DNA of 37,025 nt from a virus. Positions within the stretch are counted from its first letter, which is position 1. Every line of letters starts with the position of its first letter. The stretch is taken from IMG/VR virus record IMGVR_UViG_3300042934_000636, positions 1-37,025 of that record; one strand, given 5' to 3'. The notes under the pieces were generated by a model that was not told where the DNA came from, made no database searches, and saw only the letters and a program-made list of their open reading frames with translations. Shown here piece by piece: positions 12,828 through 22,851 of the stretch. The position numbers and the translations under genes were made by a program.

Positions 12828-13193
12828 CTACTCTTCGATCGGCTGCGGGTCGAGCTTCTCCGCGGTGAGGATCCGGCAGTCCTTGCCGCAGCAGCCATCG
12901 GACCCGCACACCACCCGGATGAACTTCAGCTCACCGTTGTTGGAGTAGAACATCGGGAAGTACACGATGACGTTCTCCTGCGGGCAGCCAGGCGTGACGC
13001 ACGCGGAAGTGATCGAGTACCAGGTCTGCGGCTCCCAGTCGATGACGCCGGGTTCCGGGACCGGGTCGGGGGTGGGCGGCGGCTCTGACGGGGGCGGTTC
13101 GAGCGGCGCGGGCGGCGGCGGCTCGATCGGTATCGGGTCGGACTCTGCCGACTCGGGGGCTGCGGACTGCGGAACGGGTGCGCTCTCGCTCAT
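12828..13193 (-). CDS. Pro-rich and Cys-rich hypothetical protein
   Basis: 121 residues. The ATG overlaps the stop of the tail-fibre gene (ATGA). The first 50 residues are a Pro/Glu-rich, surely disordered region (repeats of PPP, PEPP). The remainder, about 50-121, contains SACVTPGC, then VVCGSDGCCGKDCRILTAEK: six Cys close together, a probable zinc-binding or disulphide-bonded small domain with beta strands between the two Cys groups. It is probably a late protein attached to the fibre or acting with it; nothing identifies the function. Similar small proteins occur at this place in actinophage genomes. Confidence 0.6.
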   Translation of the reverse strand: MSESAPVPQSAAPESAESDPIPIEPPPPAPLEPPPSEPPPTPDPVPEPGVIDWEPQTWYSITSACVTPGCPQENVIVYFPMFYSNNGELKFIRVVCGSDGCCGKDCRILTAEKLDPQPIEE

Positions 13194-15703
13194 GATCCAA
13201 TCACCATCCAGTTCACGACGGTTGCTGTGGTGTTCTCGCGGTTGACCCAGACGAGCATCCCGGTGGACGTCACGGAGGACACGGCGACGCCGGTGACGCC
13301 CTGGGCGCCGACGGGGGTACGGACGCCGGGCACGGTGGTGGCGGCGGTGGCGTAGCCACGGAACGTGGTCCCCTTCAGCGCGGTGAAGGAGACGGATGCG
13401 CTGGTGGGGGTGTGCGCGGCGGACGGGGTGATGGTGGTCGTGCCGGTGATGATGTTCCCGGCGGTCATCATCCCGGCGATGTTGGTGTTGCCGTCCTTGT
13501 CGACGGTGAACTTGTCAGCGTCGCGGAACAGTCGCAGGAGGGGCCCGGTGTGTGCGGTGTTCGCTGCCACGTAGAGGGTGCTGAAGGCGCTGGCGGGAGG
13601 CAGGTCCACGGCCAGGCGCCCGTTCCTGAGAGTGGCCAGGTTCGCCTCAACGTCGATCCGGGTGTTCTGCGTGGTGTCGTCGTCGTTGATGAACCCCACG
13701 TAGCCCCGGGTGGGGAGAAGGATCATCTGCCCGCCGATTTTCCGCGCTGGACTGGTGTCCGTGGTGTACCGCTCAATGCCTGCTACGTCCCGGCCAAGGG
13801 TCGTGTGCCAGAACACGTCGGTGTAGCCGCTGGCGGGGAACCTGCCGCTGACCATCTCAAGGGTGGCGTCGCCTGTGACCGGCTCCGATACGGCGATCTT
13901 GGCGCGGTTCGAGTCGGCCGCGTTGCTCAGGGTGAACATCGGGTAGGTGGCGTTGGGGTTGAGCCAGAGGATGGCGCCGCTGGTGCCTTTGACGAGGAGG
14001 CCGCGGGCGGACAGTTCATTGACCGCTACGTTGTCCGCGTTGTATCCGATGAACTTGTTGGCGTCGCCCTCGTTCAGGGCCATGCGCTCGCCAGTGGTGT
14101 CGGTCTGGATGACGGCGCCGGTGATGATGGATCCGTTGATCTCCCCGCCGGTGATGGTCTTACCGGTGATGGCGTCGGCAGCGAGCGCGGTCGTGGTGAC
14201 GGCCCCGGCAGCGAGCTTCCCGACAGTGATGGCATTAGCTGCGATCTTGTCGCTGGTCACGGCGAGCGCGTCCAGTTTCGCGGTCGTCACCGCACCCGAT
14301 GCGATCTTGTCAGCGTTCACCGCGCCCGCATCGATCTGCAACGCCTGCACCGCCGCCGCAACCAGCTTCTGCGTCGTGATCGCACCATCCGCGATCTGCG
14401 TACCACCCGCAACCGGCCGCACCGCCGCATTGTCGAACCACAGCCGACCCGCTGAGCCAGCCGTTGACGCGACCATCAGCTTGAACCGGGCCGCATTGGC
14501 AGGTGCCGTCACCGTGGCACTGATGCGCTGCCACGTGGCGCCGAGCGTGGGAGGGCTAGCTTGTGCGGCACCCGTCGACAGGAATCCTCCAGTCGAGTTC
14601 TCCCAGCGGGCAAAAATCCGCGGGGTCCCCACGTAGTCCGTGGACGCCTGGTAGTCGACCGCCAGATACAACTGATCGCCAGGCAGGGCGGCCATGCTGA
14701 ACAGGGCCAGATCCCGGTTTGTCGAAGACGCGGCTGCCGCGTTCACCTGCAACGACTTGGCGGAACCGTTGCCCTTGCTTGCGTCTACGGACCAGAACGC
14801 GTCCCCTGCGACAAGGGCTTCCGTGTAGGCGCCTTCGAAGCTGGGGTCGGACAGCAGGTTCCCTCCCCCAGACACGGTCAGCTTGTCCGTGGTGATGGCC
14901 CCGGCTGCGACCTTCGCCGACGTGACCGCCCCCGCCTGAATGTTCCCCGCCACCACCGAGTCCGCAGAGAGCTTCCCCGCGGTCACCGCCTCCGACGCGA
15001 TAGCCGGGCCCGTCACCGCATTGTCCGCGATCTTCCCGACCTCCACCGCAGCGTCCGCCAAGTTCTCGGCGAGGACCGCGGAGTCCTGGAGAGCGACGCT
15101 ACCGACGGCGTCGGCTGCGATCTTCGCTTCGGTGACGGCGCCCTCAGCGAGCTTCACCGTGGTGACGATGCCGTCCACGATGTCCGTCGCCACCACCGGA
15201 GCAGGCCCCAGCGGACCCGCCTGCAAGGTGGGCTCCGACGGGGTACCGGACGTGCTCCGGGCGATCAGCCGCACATACACGGGCTCCTCGCACGGGACGA
15301 CGACAGTGCCGCCCTGCGGGGTTTCGAACGTGCTCTTCAGCGTCTCCAGTGACGCTTCGAACCCGTCCAGGGTGGAGGCGTGGACTTCGACGCGCTGCCA
15401 GTCCAACGGCGCCACCACCCCGTCCACGAAGCCGCCGTTCCACGACACGGTGACCCCACCCAGCACCGACCCAAGAATCGGCGCCGACGGTGACGGGGGC
15501 GGGGGCCCGTTCACGATGTTCACCGCGGTCGTGCCGTCGCTCTGCACACCGACAATCGCACGGAGACTCCCAGCACCGTCCTTCACCTCGAGGGCACTGT
15601 CCTCGATGCTGCCGCCGTGCGCGTACCGCTGACCCCGCTTGATCTCCTTCAGCTCCTGCCGGAGCCGGGCAACTTCAGTAGTCAGATCGCGTGCCATCGT
15701 CAT
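13190..15703 (-). CDS. Tail fibre / receptor-binding minor tail protein
   Basis: 837 residues; the ATG overlaps the upstream stop (ATGA). The first 25 residues are a coiled coil (LTTEVARLRQELKEIKRGQR). About 75-175 is a fibronectin-like beta domain (APILGSVLGGVTVSWNGGF). About 175-285 and again 430-530 hold tandem 8-12-residue repeats of the form DGAVTxxKLAxGAI, as in trimeric phage fibres. Between them, about 290-430, lies a jelly-roll domain starting NLLSDPSFEG and ending WFDNAAVRPV, the typical frame of carbohydrate-binding modules. The last 250 residues are beta-rich and probably the receptor-facing tip. No protease or sugar-hydrolase motif is seen. It probably binds the Streptomyces wall; the domain calls come from recognisable patterns and the binding target is inferred. 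Confidence 0.8.
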   Translation of the reverse strand: MTMARDLTTEVARLRQELKEIKRGQRYAHGGSIEDSALEVKDGAGSLRAIVGVQSDGTTAVNIVNGPPPPSPSAPILGSVLGGVTVSWNGGFVDGVVAPLDWQRVEVHASTLDGFEASLETLKSTFETPQGGTVVVPCEEPVYVRLIARSTSGTPSEPTLQAGPLGPAPVVATDIVDGIVTTVKLAEGAVTEAKIAADAVGSVALQDSAVLAENLADAAVEVGKIADNAVTGPAIASEAVTAGKLSADSVVAGNIQAGAVTSAKVAAGAITTDKLTVSGGGNLLSDPSFEGAYTEALVAGDAFWSVDASKGNGSAKSLQVNAAAASSTNRDLALFSMAALPGDQLYLAVDYQASTDYVGTPRIFARWENSTGGFLSTGAAQASPPTLGATWQRISATVTAPANAARFKLMVASTAGSAGRLWFDNAAVRPVAGGTQIADGAITTQKLVAAAVQALQIDAGAVNADKIASGAVTTAKLDALAVTSDKIAANAITVGKLAAGAVTTTALAADAITGKTITGGEINGSIITGAVIQTDTTGERMALNEGDANKFIGYNADNVAVNELSARGLLVKGTSGAILWLNPNATYPMFTLSNAADSNRAKIAVSEPVTGDATLEMVSGRFPASGYTDVFWHTTLGRDVAGIERYTTDTSPARKIGGQMILLPTRGYVGFINDDDTTQNTRIDVEANLATLRNGRLAVDLPPASAFSTLYVAANTAHTGPLLRLFRDADKFTVDKDGNTNIAGMMTAGNIITGTTTITPSAAHTPTSASVSFTALKGTTFRGYATAATTVPGVRTPVGAQGVTGVAVSSVTSTGMLVWVNRENTTATVVNWMVIGS

Positions 15704-16791
15704 GCCTCCGCGGGGCCGTAGTGGAAGGAATCAGCGCGCTGCAACGTCAGCACCGCCTGATCCGGGGATTCGGTGGGCCGGTAGGAGTCGGCCAGGACAC
15801 GGCACCAGCCCGACCATGACGTCCACTGGTTGTTGACCGTGACCTGCACGTCGTCACCGATCTGCCACGACCCCAGCGGCGCGTTCGGATGATGCCGGAC
15901 CGTCACCGACTCGACCTGGCCCATGACCCGCCGGCGTTTCAACTCCGCGGCCGCCCGCTTCCCAAGGACGTCGTTGCCGTTGACCGTGGGCAAAGCCAGG
16001 ACCGTCTCCATGCGCAGCCCACCGTCCCTCGAGGGGGCTTCCGCCCGGCGGGTGGCAGTGCCCTCACCCGAGCCGGTCGCAATGACCACGTTGGCAAAGT
16101 CGTCGCCGCTGTAGGTGACGGGGACGGCGTCGATGATGTTCACGCCGGTCCGGAAGGCGATGTCCGTACGGCGGGCCCCCAGCCGCGGGTAGCCGAGCTT
16201 GAGGCGCTTCTCCACGCCGCCGCCGAGGTAGCGGCAGGTGTTCGTGTACTGGGGTGCGCCCTCCTCTGAGACGAGGTCGTCCAGGTGGTCGCCCAGGTTG
16301 GGGTTCTCGTACCAGTACGAGTGCCACGGCTCCTTGGGTGTCCCCACCGTGATCTTCGAGGCGGTGGAGTCGACGACCACGCCCAGGTTGCCGTCAGGCT
16401 GGGACTGCGCATACGCCCACACGTCCCGGATGATTTTGCACGGATCGGTGTTCACGTACGGGCCGCGGCCGGCGAGTTCGCCGTGGGTGTCGTGGCGTTT
16501 CGTCAGGTACGACGACCAGGACGCGGCCTCGATCTGGAATTCGCCGTCCTTGACGGTGATGTCCCAGATCAGGCCGCCCCACCGCAGGTAGCCGTCGGCT
16601 TCGGCGTAGATGACGGCCTTGCCGGGGATCAGCGAGGCGACGTTGGCTTTCACGAACCGCGGCGTGAGCGTGCCGGTGAGCTGGCCGGGCCCGTTGAGTT
16701 CGTTGCCGAACTCGGCCTGCGCCAGGGGCAGGTCGGGGTGGAGTTGAGAGCCGGTGAGGGCGTGCTGGGTCCAGAACCGCCAGCGGCCCAC
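15700..16791 (-). CDS. Minor tail (tail hub/baseplate) protein, ReqiPepy6 Gp37-like
   Basis: 363 residues from GTG 16791, overlapping the upstream stop by one base. The N-terminus, LPLAQAEFGNELNGPGQLTG followed by WGGLIWDITVKDGEFQIEAA, is characteristic of the siphovirus Gp37/gp27-like tail hub family in actinophages. The C-terminal LGSWQIGDDVQVTVN and YRPTESPDQAVLTLQRAD match its usual end. These proteins close the tail tip and form the ring from which the fibre hangs. Its place between the distal tail/minor tail genes and the fibre gene agrees. Confidence 0.78.
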   Translation of the reverse strand: MGRWRFWTQHALTGSQLHPDLPLAQAEFGNELNGPGQLTGTLTPRFVKANVASLIPGKAVIYAEADGYLRWGGLIWDITVKDGEFQIEAASWSSYLTKRHDTHGELAGRGPYVNTDPCKIIRDVWAYAQSQPDGNLGVVVDSTASKITVGTPKEPWHSYWYENPNLGDHLDDLVSEEGAPQYTNTCRYLGGGVEKRLKLGYPRLGARRTDIAFRTGVNIIDAVPVTYSGDDFANVVIATGSGEGTATRRAEAPSRDGGLRMETVLALPTVNGNDVLGKRAAAELKRRRVMGQVESVTVRHHPNAPLGSWQIGDDVQVTVNNQWTSWSGWCRVLADSYRPTESPDQAVLTLQRADSFHYGPAEA

Positions 16792-17744
16792 TACAGCCGT
16801 CCCTCAAGGAACTCCACGTCGATCTTGAAGGTGGTGCGGGAGTCCACGCCGATCAGTCCGTCGTTCAGCGGGTCCGTGCGCATGCGGGAGACGATCGGCT
16901 GGTTCGTGCCGCGCATCGCCGCCCCCGCGGTGGTGGTGAGGTCGATCGTTTCGACCATCTCCACGTTGATGCGGCGGGTGACCGCGCCCTGGTTGTCGTC
17001 GATGAAGACCTCTTGGAACGCCTCGACCGTGCCGAGCTTGAAGCGGAACGCGCCGAACACGTCGCCGACTGCGAGACGCAGGCCGTTCACGGAGAACACG
17101 ACCTTGGCGGTGGCCGCCCAGGAGGGGATGGCGAGGGTGGCGAGGGTGACGTTGGGGTGCGTCTTCCACGTGCTGGACGTGCCGGAGATCTCGATGACCG
17201 GCCCGCCAGGCTGGTAGTAGGGGGTGAGGACCCGGTCACGGCGCGGGTTGGCGACTTTCCGCAGATCCTTGACCATGGCGTTGGTGATGGTGGCCGTGGA
17301 CGCCGGTATGTCGATCCGAGCGAGCGGAATCGCGGAGTACCCGGCTGGAACGGTGGTCGCGGTGGAGGACACGTTGCCGATGACCTCGAAGAACACGATC
17401 GGGTCCACGGCCGGGTCGCGGGTGCCCTCGTACTCGGGGTCCTCCACCCGCAGCACCAGCATGTCGGAGCGGCCCGTGCCGCCGGTCGCGGATATATCCA
17501 CGGTGTCGGAGCCGATGTTGTAGGCGTTGTAGTAGCCCTGAACGGGGCTGACCTTCCCGGCGATGACCGCGGACCCGTCACCGATCTGCACGCCCGCACC
17601 CGGCGTCGACAAGGCCGTCACCTTCAGGTCGGAGCCGGTGGTGACGCCCTGGTTGTCCCGCGCCAGGTCTTTGATCATCATGCGGAACTGCTGCGCGGAG
17701 TGCTCCGCGCCCAGCGTCGCGATCGGGACAGGTACGAGTGCCAT
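16791..17744 (-). CDS. Minor tail / upper baseplate protein
   Basis: 317 residues. The N-terminal half (LGAEHSAQQFRMMIKDLARD, VSPVQGYYNAYNIGS, GRSDMLVLRVEDPEYEGTRD) is typical of actinophage proteins that sit between the hub and the fibre; the second half (THPNVTLATLAIPSWAATAK) is a beta sandwich. It has no signal peptide or enzyme motif. Stop and start overlap with the downstream gene. It was probably made as part of the same tail-tip operon. The exact place in the particle is inferred from gene order. Confidence 0.7.
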   Translation of the reverse strand: MALVPVPIATLGAEHSAQQFRMMIKDLARDNQGVTTGSDLKVTALSTPGAGVQIGDGSAVIAGKVSPVQGYYNAYNIGSDTVDISATGGTGRSDMLVLRVEDPEYEGTRDPAVDPIVFFEVIGNVSSTATTVPAGYSAIPLARIDIPASTATITNAMVKDLRKVANPRRDRVLTPYYQPGGPVIEISGTSSTWKTHPNVTLATLAIPSWAATAKVVFSVNGLRLAVGDVFGAFRFKLGTVEAFQEVFIDDNQGAVTRRINVEMVETIDLTTTAGAAMRGTNQPIVSRMRTDPLNDGLIGVDSRTTFKIDVEFLEGRL

Positions 17745-17751
17745 CAGTGCC

Positions 17752-18645
17752 TCACAGGGCCTTGTACGCCGGCCACCAGGTGACGGCGAGAGAGCTGGTC
17801 AGGGTGGGGTCGGTCGCGTTCCAGTGGATTTCGTTCAGGCCCGGGTCGAGACGGAACAGGTCGATACGGGACTGCGGGGTCAACGCCATGCCGCCGCCGT
17901 TGCTGCGGAGGACGGTCCGCCAGCCGGGCCGGGTGTCGATCTCCACCCACTCCCCCGCCAGCAGCGACCCCTGCACGGTCAAAGTCCGTCCGGATGCGAC
18001 GTGCTTGATGACGGGGTTGGCGCACGGTCCGGTGATCCGCAGGACAGGCCACGTTGGCGCGGTCCCAGCGGTGTCGATGAACCCGGGCCGTCCGACGGCT
18101 CCGGCCGTGTACTCGATCGTGAACGGGAACACGAGGGGGAAGGTGAGTCCGCCTTGGGTGAGGGCGCCGAGCGGCATGGACGTGGTCTGCTGCTCGTCGT
18201 AGAACAGCTGGTCCTGGCCGGTGAACTCAATGTCGAGGGGTATCAGGCCGTGCTTGGCCTGGGTCAGGACGGCGGCGAGTTCGCGGATCCGTCCGCGGAC
18301 GATGCGCGCGGGCCGTCCGGGGAACTTCAGCCGCAGGTCGGTGGTGGCCCCGCCGGCGAGGCGGACAGCTTCGTTGTCGGCGGCTTCCTGAAGCTGGGCG
18401 TGGACGTCAAGGGCGGCCTGCTGGTTCCCGGGGGTCTTGATACTGGCGTCGATCTTGATGGTGCGGCCGTTGAACAGGTCTGGACCCAGCCACAATCCGT
18501 CCTGGCCCGGGGGTTCCACATCCGCGGTCCGCTGCGGCGCCCGGCCGAGCCCTTCGATCGCCGCGATGACGACGGGGGTGCCCTTCCCGATGAGGACCCC
18601 CGCCAGCTCGTGCTGGCCGTCGACCAGCTCCACGGGTGTACTCAC
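17752..18645 (-). CDS. Distal tail protein (Dit-like)
   Basis: 297 residues; ATG overlaps the tape-measure stop (ATGA). The gene directly behind the tape measure in siphoviruses is normally the distal tail protein. Sequence support: the N-terminal LVDGQHELAGVLIGKG strand, TIKIDASIKTPGNQQAALDV, then the ring-forming core LDIEFTGQDQLFYDEQ and the beta-sandwich end WVEIDTRPGWRTVLRSNGG, ending LDPGLNEIHWNATDPT. This last motif is common to siphovirus Dit proteins (the ring joining the tail tube to the baseplate). No extra carbohydrate-binding insertion is visible. Confidence 0.75.
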   Translation of the reverse strand: MSTPVELVDGQHELAGVLIGKGTPVVIAAIEGLGRAPQRTADVEPPGQDGLWLGPDLFNGRTIKIDASIKTPGNQQAALDVHAQLQEAADNEAVRLAGGATTDLRLKFPGRPARIVRGRIRELAAVLTQAKHGLIPLDIEFTGQDQLFYDEQQTTSMPLGALTQGGLTFPLVFPFTIEYTAGAVGRPGFIDTAGTAPTWPVLRITGPCANPVIKHVASGRTLTVQGSLLAGEWVEIDTRPGWRTVLRSNGGGMALTPQSRIDLFRLDPGLNEIHWNATDPTLTSSLAVTWWPAYKAL

Positions 18646-21600
18646 GACGCCCCCCTCGCGGCCACGCCGCCACGCGCGAGACGCCGCAGCTGGTAGCCCT
18701 GCCTGGTTTCGATCTCGCGGGCCAGGTCACGGTCCGACTGGCGGTCGGCAATGTGGACGTGGGACTCGCCGACGAGCGGGCCCTGCTCGCGGATGATGAC
18801 GACCCGTCCGGCCTGCCCGTCCGTGAGGCCGAGCCCGAACCGGGAGGCGACGTCTCCGAGGACGCGGGTGGCGGAGCCGCGCTTGTTCTGGCCGAGGGGG
18901 ATGTACGCCTCGCCGCGGGTGGTTGGTTCCGCGAAGCGGATGATGCCGCCCTGGGTGGCGTACATGCCCGCCCGGATGCCGCCGTTCTCGTACGCCTTGC
19001 CAGCGTTGGCCTTGCCCAGGTCTTGCAGGAACTTGAACGCCTTCGCGCCGAGCAGCTGGTGCAGCTTCAGCTTGCCCTTGTTCCCGACCTCGATGATCTC
19101 GTCTTCACCCAGGCCGGTCTTGTCCGCGACCTGGTGAATGCCGATGTTCTTCGACGTGATCGCGGCAATGATCTCGATGAACTTGTTCATCTCGTCGGAG
19201 GTCATTTGCGCCTTGCGCTGCTTGACTTCCTCGTTCGCCTTCTTCGCCTTCGACTTGCTGCCCGCGGCCTCCGCCGCCAGGTCCATGGCCGCCTGGTCGC
19301 CCTGCGCAGACAGTTGGGAGGCAAGGTCGCCATATCCCATCGCTGCCAGCCGGGCGAGGTTGTTCTGGAAGATCTGCTGGTTGCCCGTGTCGTGGGACAG
19401 CTGCTCCGTGAAGTCGGAGAGGCGCGCGCGGGCTTCCTTCTCCAGGTTCCGCAGGGCGATGGACATCTGGGCCACGTACTTGTCGGTGCCCTTGGCCATC
19501 TTCTCGGCGATCTTCAGGCCGTCCTTGCCCATACCGGCCAGGGCCCGCGCCACGTCCCCGCCCGCCCGGTCTGCGACCTTCTCCAGATTGCGGTTCCACG
19601 CCGCGGTGGCCTCGCCCAGGTCCCACAACTTCCGCTCGACCGCGCCGAGGTCGTAGTACTCGACCGACTTGCCCTTGACCTTCTTCGTCTTCTTCCCCGC
19701 GGCCGCGGCGTCCGAGGCCGAGTACAGGGACCCTGACACGGGGTCGAACTGCCAGCCGGAGATGCCGCCGGACGCGTACCAGTCGATGCTGCTGGGGTCG
19801 CCCCCGAGGCGCTTTACGGTCTCCTCGGCAATCCTCCGGGACCGGGGTCGCTTCGTCGGGCTGAGGGGTATGTACGATTCCCCGCCTGTCTCCCGCTCCG
19901 CAAAAATGCGGTAGGACCCGGCCGGGGCGATCTCTGCGACGTGCTGGTTCGGGCGGTCGCGGGAGTCCCGCATGCCGCCGTCGGCGTAGAAGGTGAGGAC
20001 GCTGCCACGGGCTTGCGGCGTGACACCCGGGTACTTCTTGCCGTCGATCGCGGACCCGGTACGGACGGTGTTCAGGTACTCCGTCTTGTAGATCCCGATC
20101 CCGATGTTCTTGCCTTGCATGCCGTTGATGGCGCCCTGAATGGCGTTGACCGCGCTGATGGGGGTGCCGGTCGGGATGGTGATCTTGACGTTCTTCGACC
20201 CCGGCACGTCCTCGATCTTGAAACCGAGGGCTTCCAGCTGCGCCCGCGCGGCAGCGGTCGGCGCCGCCATCGTGATTGTCTTGCCGTGGGTGGAGGCAAC
20301 CTGCGCCTTGACCGCCTCAAGGTCGGTGATTGCAGCCTGCGTCTCCGCCTTGATGAGCGTCTCCACCTCGCTGGGCACTCCCAGCAAAGTGTTGACGTAC
20401 TCGGTGGCCTTCTGCTTGTTCCCGTCGAAAGCCTGCGTTGCCAGGGTCAGCATCGACGCACGCAGCTTGTCGGTCTTGCCGGTCATCGTCTCGAACGAGT
20501 CACCGGCCGCGATCCCGGAGGCGATCAGTTCGTCCTGGGACTGCGCCGCCTTGGTCATGGCCTCGGCGTTGCGGCGTCCGGCGTCGGTGTTGAGGTCCAG
20601 GGTCGCCCCGTGCTCCTTGAACGAGGCGGTCAGGTCGTCGATGGACTGCTCAAAGCTGATCTCGGCGGAGTAGGCGTCCCGGTTGGTTTCGTTCAGCGCG
20701 ATCAGCGACGCACGCAACCCGTCTGCGGCACCCTTCTGCGCTGACAGCTTCGCCGTGGTGTCGAGCGCCGCCTGCCCGAAGATCCCCTGGGACTGGGCCG
20801 TCAGTTCCTGCTCGAACGCCAGGTCAGCAAGCGCGTCGTCGTACGCGTCCAGCTGCTCACGGAACGCCCCGACGTCCTTGCCGTCTGACTTGAGGGCATC
20901 CATGGTGCGCTTGAGCGCCAGTTCCGCCTGCTCCGCGTTGCCGTTCTTGACCAGGCCAGCCAGGCCCTCGTCAAAGTCGTCGATGTTCTTCTTGGCGTCC
21001 TTGATCGGCGTCGAGTCCATGCCGAAGAACGACACGACCGACTGCTGGACCTGGTCCAGGCCCTCGGGATCGACGACCTTCTGGAGGCTGTCGCCCAGCT
21101 TGCTGAAGTCTTCGCCGAACACGCGGGCGGACTCCCCAGCAAGCTCTCCAGTTGCTCCGAACCGCTTCAGGGAGGACGAGACCTTGTCCAGGTCTGCGGG
21201 GGCGTCCTTGCCGACGGACGTGAGTTCGTGCAGCGCGTAGACGGCAAGGCCGATACCGGCGACGATGACGGACGCCTTCGCAGCGGTACCGAGGGCCAGG
21301 AACGCGGCACGCAGTCCGGCGAGACCGCCGCCCGCGGCAGCGGAAGCGCCGGCCAGTCCGAGGATCGCGGCCCTGACGGCGGTGATACGCCCTGCGACGG
21401 CGCCCGCTGCTGCCCCGGCGAGGGTGAGCACCTTGAGGGCGACCGCGGCCTGGAGGATGACGGCGACAGCTTGCGGAGGGATCGCGGCGACCAGGTCCGC
21501 GGCCGCGGTGACCAGGGTCAGCATGGCCGGCCCTGCTTCGGACGACGCCTCGAGGAGGTTGCCGACCGCGTCACCGATCGAGTTCAGTGCCTCGCGGGCG

Positions 21601-22835
21601 GCCGGGCCGTTCTCCCGCATGTAGGCGATGATCTGGCCGATCACGCCCGCGTCCGTGCCACCCTCGGACAGGACCCGCATCAGATGAATGACCTGGTCGG
21701 TGAAGTCGTCCAGCTTCGCCTCGGTCAACTCGGCGGCCTTGTCCGACAGGTGGTCGAAGGCGGCGGTGTTGATGGCGCCGCCAGCCACGGTCACCAGCCG
21801 GTCCATAGACCCGGAGAACGCTTCGACCTCAGGCGACAGGTGGGGCAGCAGCTCCCCGAGAATGGTCATGCCCTTGGTGACGGGGGCCATGGTGAAGCCG
21901 GACAGGTCGTCGGACCAGTCGCCGAACGTCGTCTTCAGCCGGGACAGGGCGACTGCGGCCTTCTGCGTCTCGGGCGGCATTGAGGCGAGCTGCCGCTGGT
22001 AGGCGAGCTGCGCCTGTGCGGCTTCCTTCGAGGCTGCGCCGTGCTCGCGTACGGCGTCTTGGTACTTCTTCTCCGCGTCGGCGGCTTCGGTGAGGGGGCC
22101 GATCTGTCCGGCGAGGGCGATACCGAACGCGGCTGCTGCCCCGCCGGTCGCGGCGAACATGCCGGCAAGCGGGGCGAGGCTCGCTGTGATGCCGGCGATG
22201 AGGGGGATGGCAGCGGTGGCGATGGGCAGCAGACCGCCAAGGCCGAAGGCCGCTCCCCCACCTCCGCCTCCGCCGCCGGGAAGGCTGGGGAGGGGCATCC
22301 TCAGGCGGGAGGTGTCGGGGTCGACGCGGACACGGATGGTTTGGTGCATCGACGCCCAGCGGACGGCGGCGGATACGTCCCTGCGGAGCTGCATCGGATC
22401 GGCGAGGCCGATGGGGATTTCGATGCGGTGTCCCCACGCCGCCCACCGCACGGCGTCCTCCACCTCACGCCGCAGCTGCATCGCGTTGCCGAGGCGGAGG
22501 TTCACGGCCAGGCCCTGCCCGGCGCCCGCGGCGGTGAGGGCGGAGGTGACCTCGCTGCGGAGGTGGTCGGCGTCCAGGTCCAGGCGAACCTGGAGACCCT
22601 GACCGGACCCGGCCGCGGTGAGCGCCGCGGTGACGTCGGAGCGGAGGTGCCCGGCGTCGATGTCGAGGCGGACCGTGATGTCCCCGGCGGCCGCCGTACG
22701 CAGGAGGGCGAGTTCCTCGCGGGCTTCCTTGATGCGGTCGCGGAGCTTGCGAGCCTCCTTCGCGGAGTCCTTCAGTGTCTGCTTGAGGTCGGAGCCCTGC
22801 CCGGTCAGGCGTACCGACAGATTCCACTCGGACAC
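18642..22835 (-). CDS. Tail tape measure protein
   Basis: 1397 residues from GTG 22835 with AAGGAG about 8 bases upstream; by far the largest gene. It sets tail length; at about 0.15 nm per residue this implies a tail near 210 nm. The N-terminus is a coiled coil (KQTLKDSAKEARKLRDRIKE), followed by five tandem repeats of 28-29 residues around HLRSDV/QLRREV (about 54-180), a Gly-rich hinge, and hydrophobic helices about 195-250 and 450-560 (GGLLPIATAAIPLIAGITAS). Near the C-terminus two copies of the motif FAE..TGGESYIPL occur, as in other actinophage tape measures. No lytic domain is evident. It is preceded by the two chaperone frames. Confidence 0.95.
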   Translation of the reverse strand: MSEWNLSVRLTGQGSDLKQTLKDSAKEARKLRDRIKEAREELALLRTAAAGDITVRLDIDAGHLRSDVTAALTAAGSGQGLQVRLDLDADHLRSEVTSALTAAGAGQGLAVNLRLGNAMQLRREVEDAVRWAAWGHRIEIPIGLADPMQLRRDVSAAVRWASMHQTIRVRVDPDTSRLRMPLPSLPGGGGGGGGAAFGLGGLLPIATAAIPLIAGITASLAPLAGMFAATGGAAAAFGIALAGQIGPLTEAADAEKKYQDAVREHGAASKEAAQAQLAYQRQLASMPPETQKAAVALSRLKTTFGDWSDDLSGFTMAPVTKGMTILGELLPHLSPEVEAFSGSMDRLVTVAGGAINTAAFDHLSDKAAELTEAKLDDFTDQVIHLMRVLSEGGTDAGVIGQIIAYMRENGPAAREALNSIGDAVGNLLEASSEAGPAMLTLVTAAADLVAAIPPQAVAVILQAAVALKVLTLAGAAAGAVAGRITAVRAAILGLAGASAAAGGGLAGLRAAFLALGTAAKASVIVAGIGLAVYALHELTSVGKDAPADLDKVSSSLKRFGATGELAGESARVFGEDFSKLGDSLQKVVDPEGLDQVQQSVVSFFGMDSTPIKDAKKNIDDFDEGLAGLVKNGNAEQAELALKRTMDALKSDGKDVGAFREQLDAYDDALADLAFEQELTAQSQGIFGQAALDTTAKLSAQKGAADGLRASLIALNETNRDAYSAEISFEQSIDDLTASFKEHGATLDLNTDAGRRNAEAMTKAAQSQDELIASGIAAGDSFETMTGKTDKLRASMLTLATQAFDGNKQKATEYVNTLLGVPSEVETLIKAETQAAITDLEAVKAQVASTHGKTITMAAPTAAARAQLEALGFKIEDVPGSKNVKITIPTGTPISAVNAIQGAINGMQGKNIGIGIYKTEYLNTVRTGSAIDGKKYPGVTPQARGSVLTFYADGGMRDSRDRPNQHVAEIAPAGSYRIFAERETGGESYIPLSPTKRPRSRRIAEETVKRLGGDPSSIDWYASGGISGWQFDPVSGSLYSASDAAAAGKKTKKVKGKSVEYYDLGAVERKLWDLGEATAAWNRNLEKVADRAGGDVARALAGMGKDGLKIAEKMAKGTDKYVAQMSIALRNLEKEARARLSDFTEQLSHDTGNQQIFQNNLARLAAMGYGDLASQLSAQGDQAAMDLAAEAAGSKSKAKKANEEVKQRKAQMTSDEMNKFIEIIAAITSKNIGIHQVADKTGLGEDEIIEVGNKGKLKLHQLLGAKAFKFLQDLGKANAGKAYENGGIRAGMYATQGGIIRFAEPTTRGEAYIPLGQNKRGSATRVLGDVASRFGLGLTDGQAGRVVIIREQGPLVGESHVHIADRQSDRDLAREIETRQGYQLRRLARGGVAARGAS

Positions 22836-22851
22836 GGGCGGGCTCCTTCCT

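Noticed and set aside
14000-15150. Short DNA repeats in the tail fibre gene as a possible CRISPR array
   Set aside because: The repeats are imperfect codon-level copies of the DGAVTxxKLA protein repeat, without constant repeat/spacer lengths.
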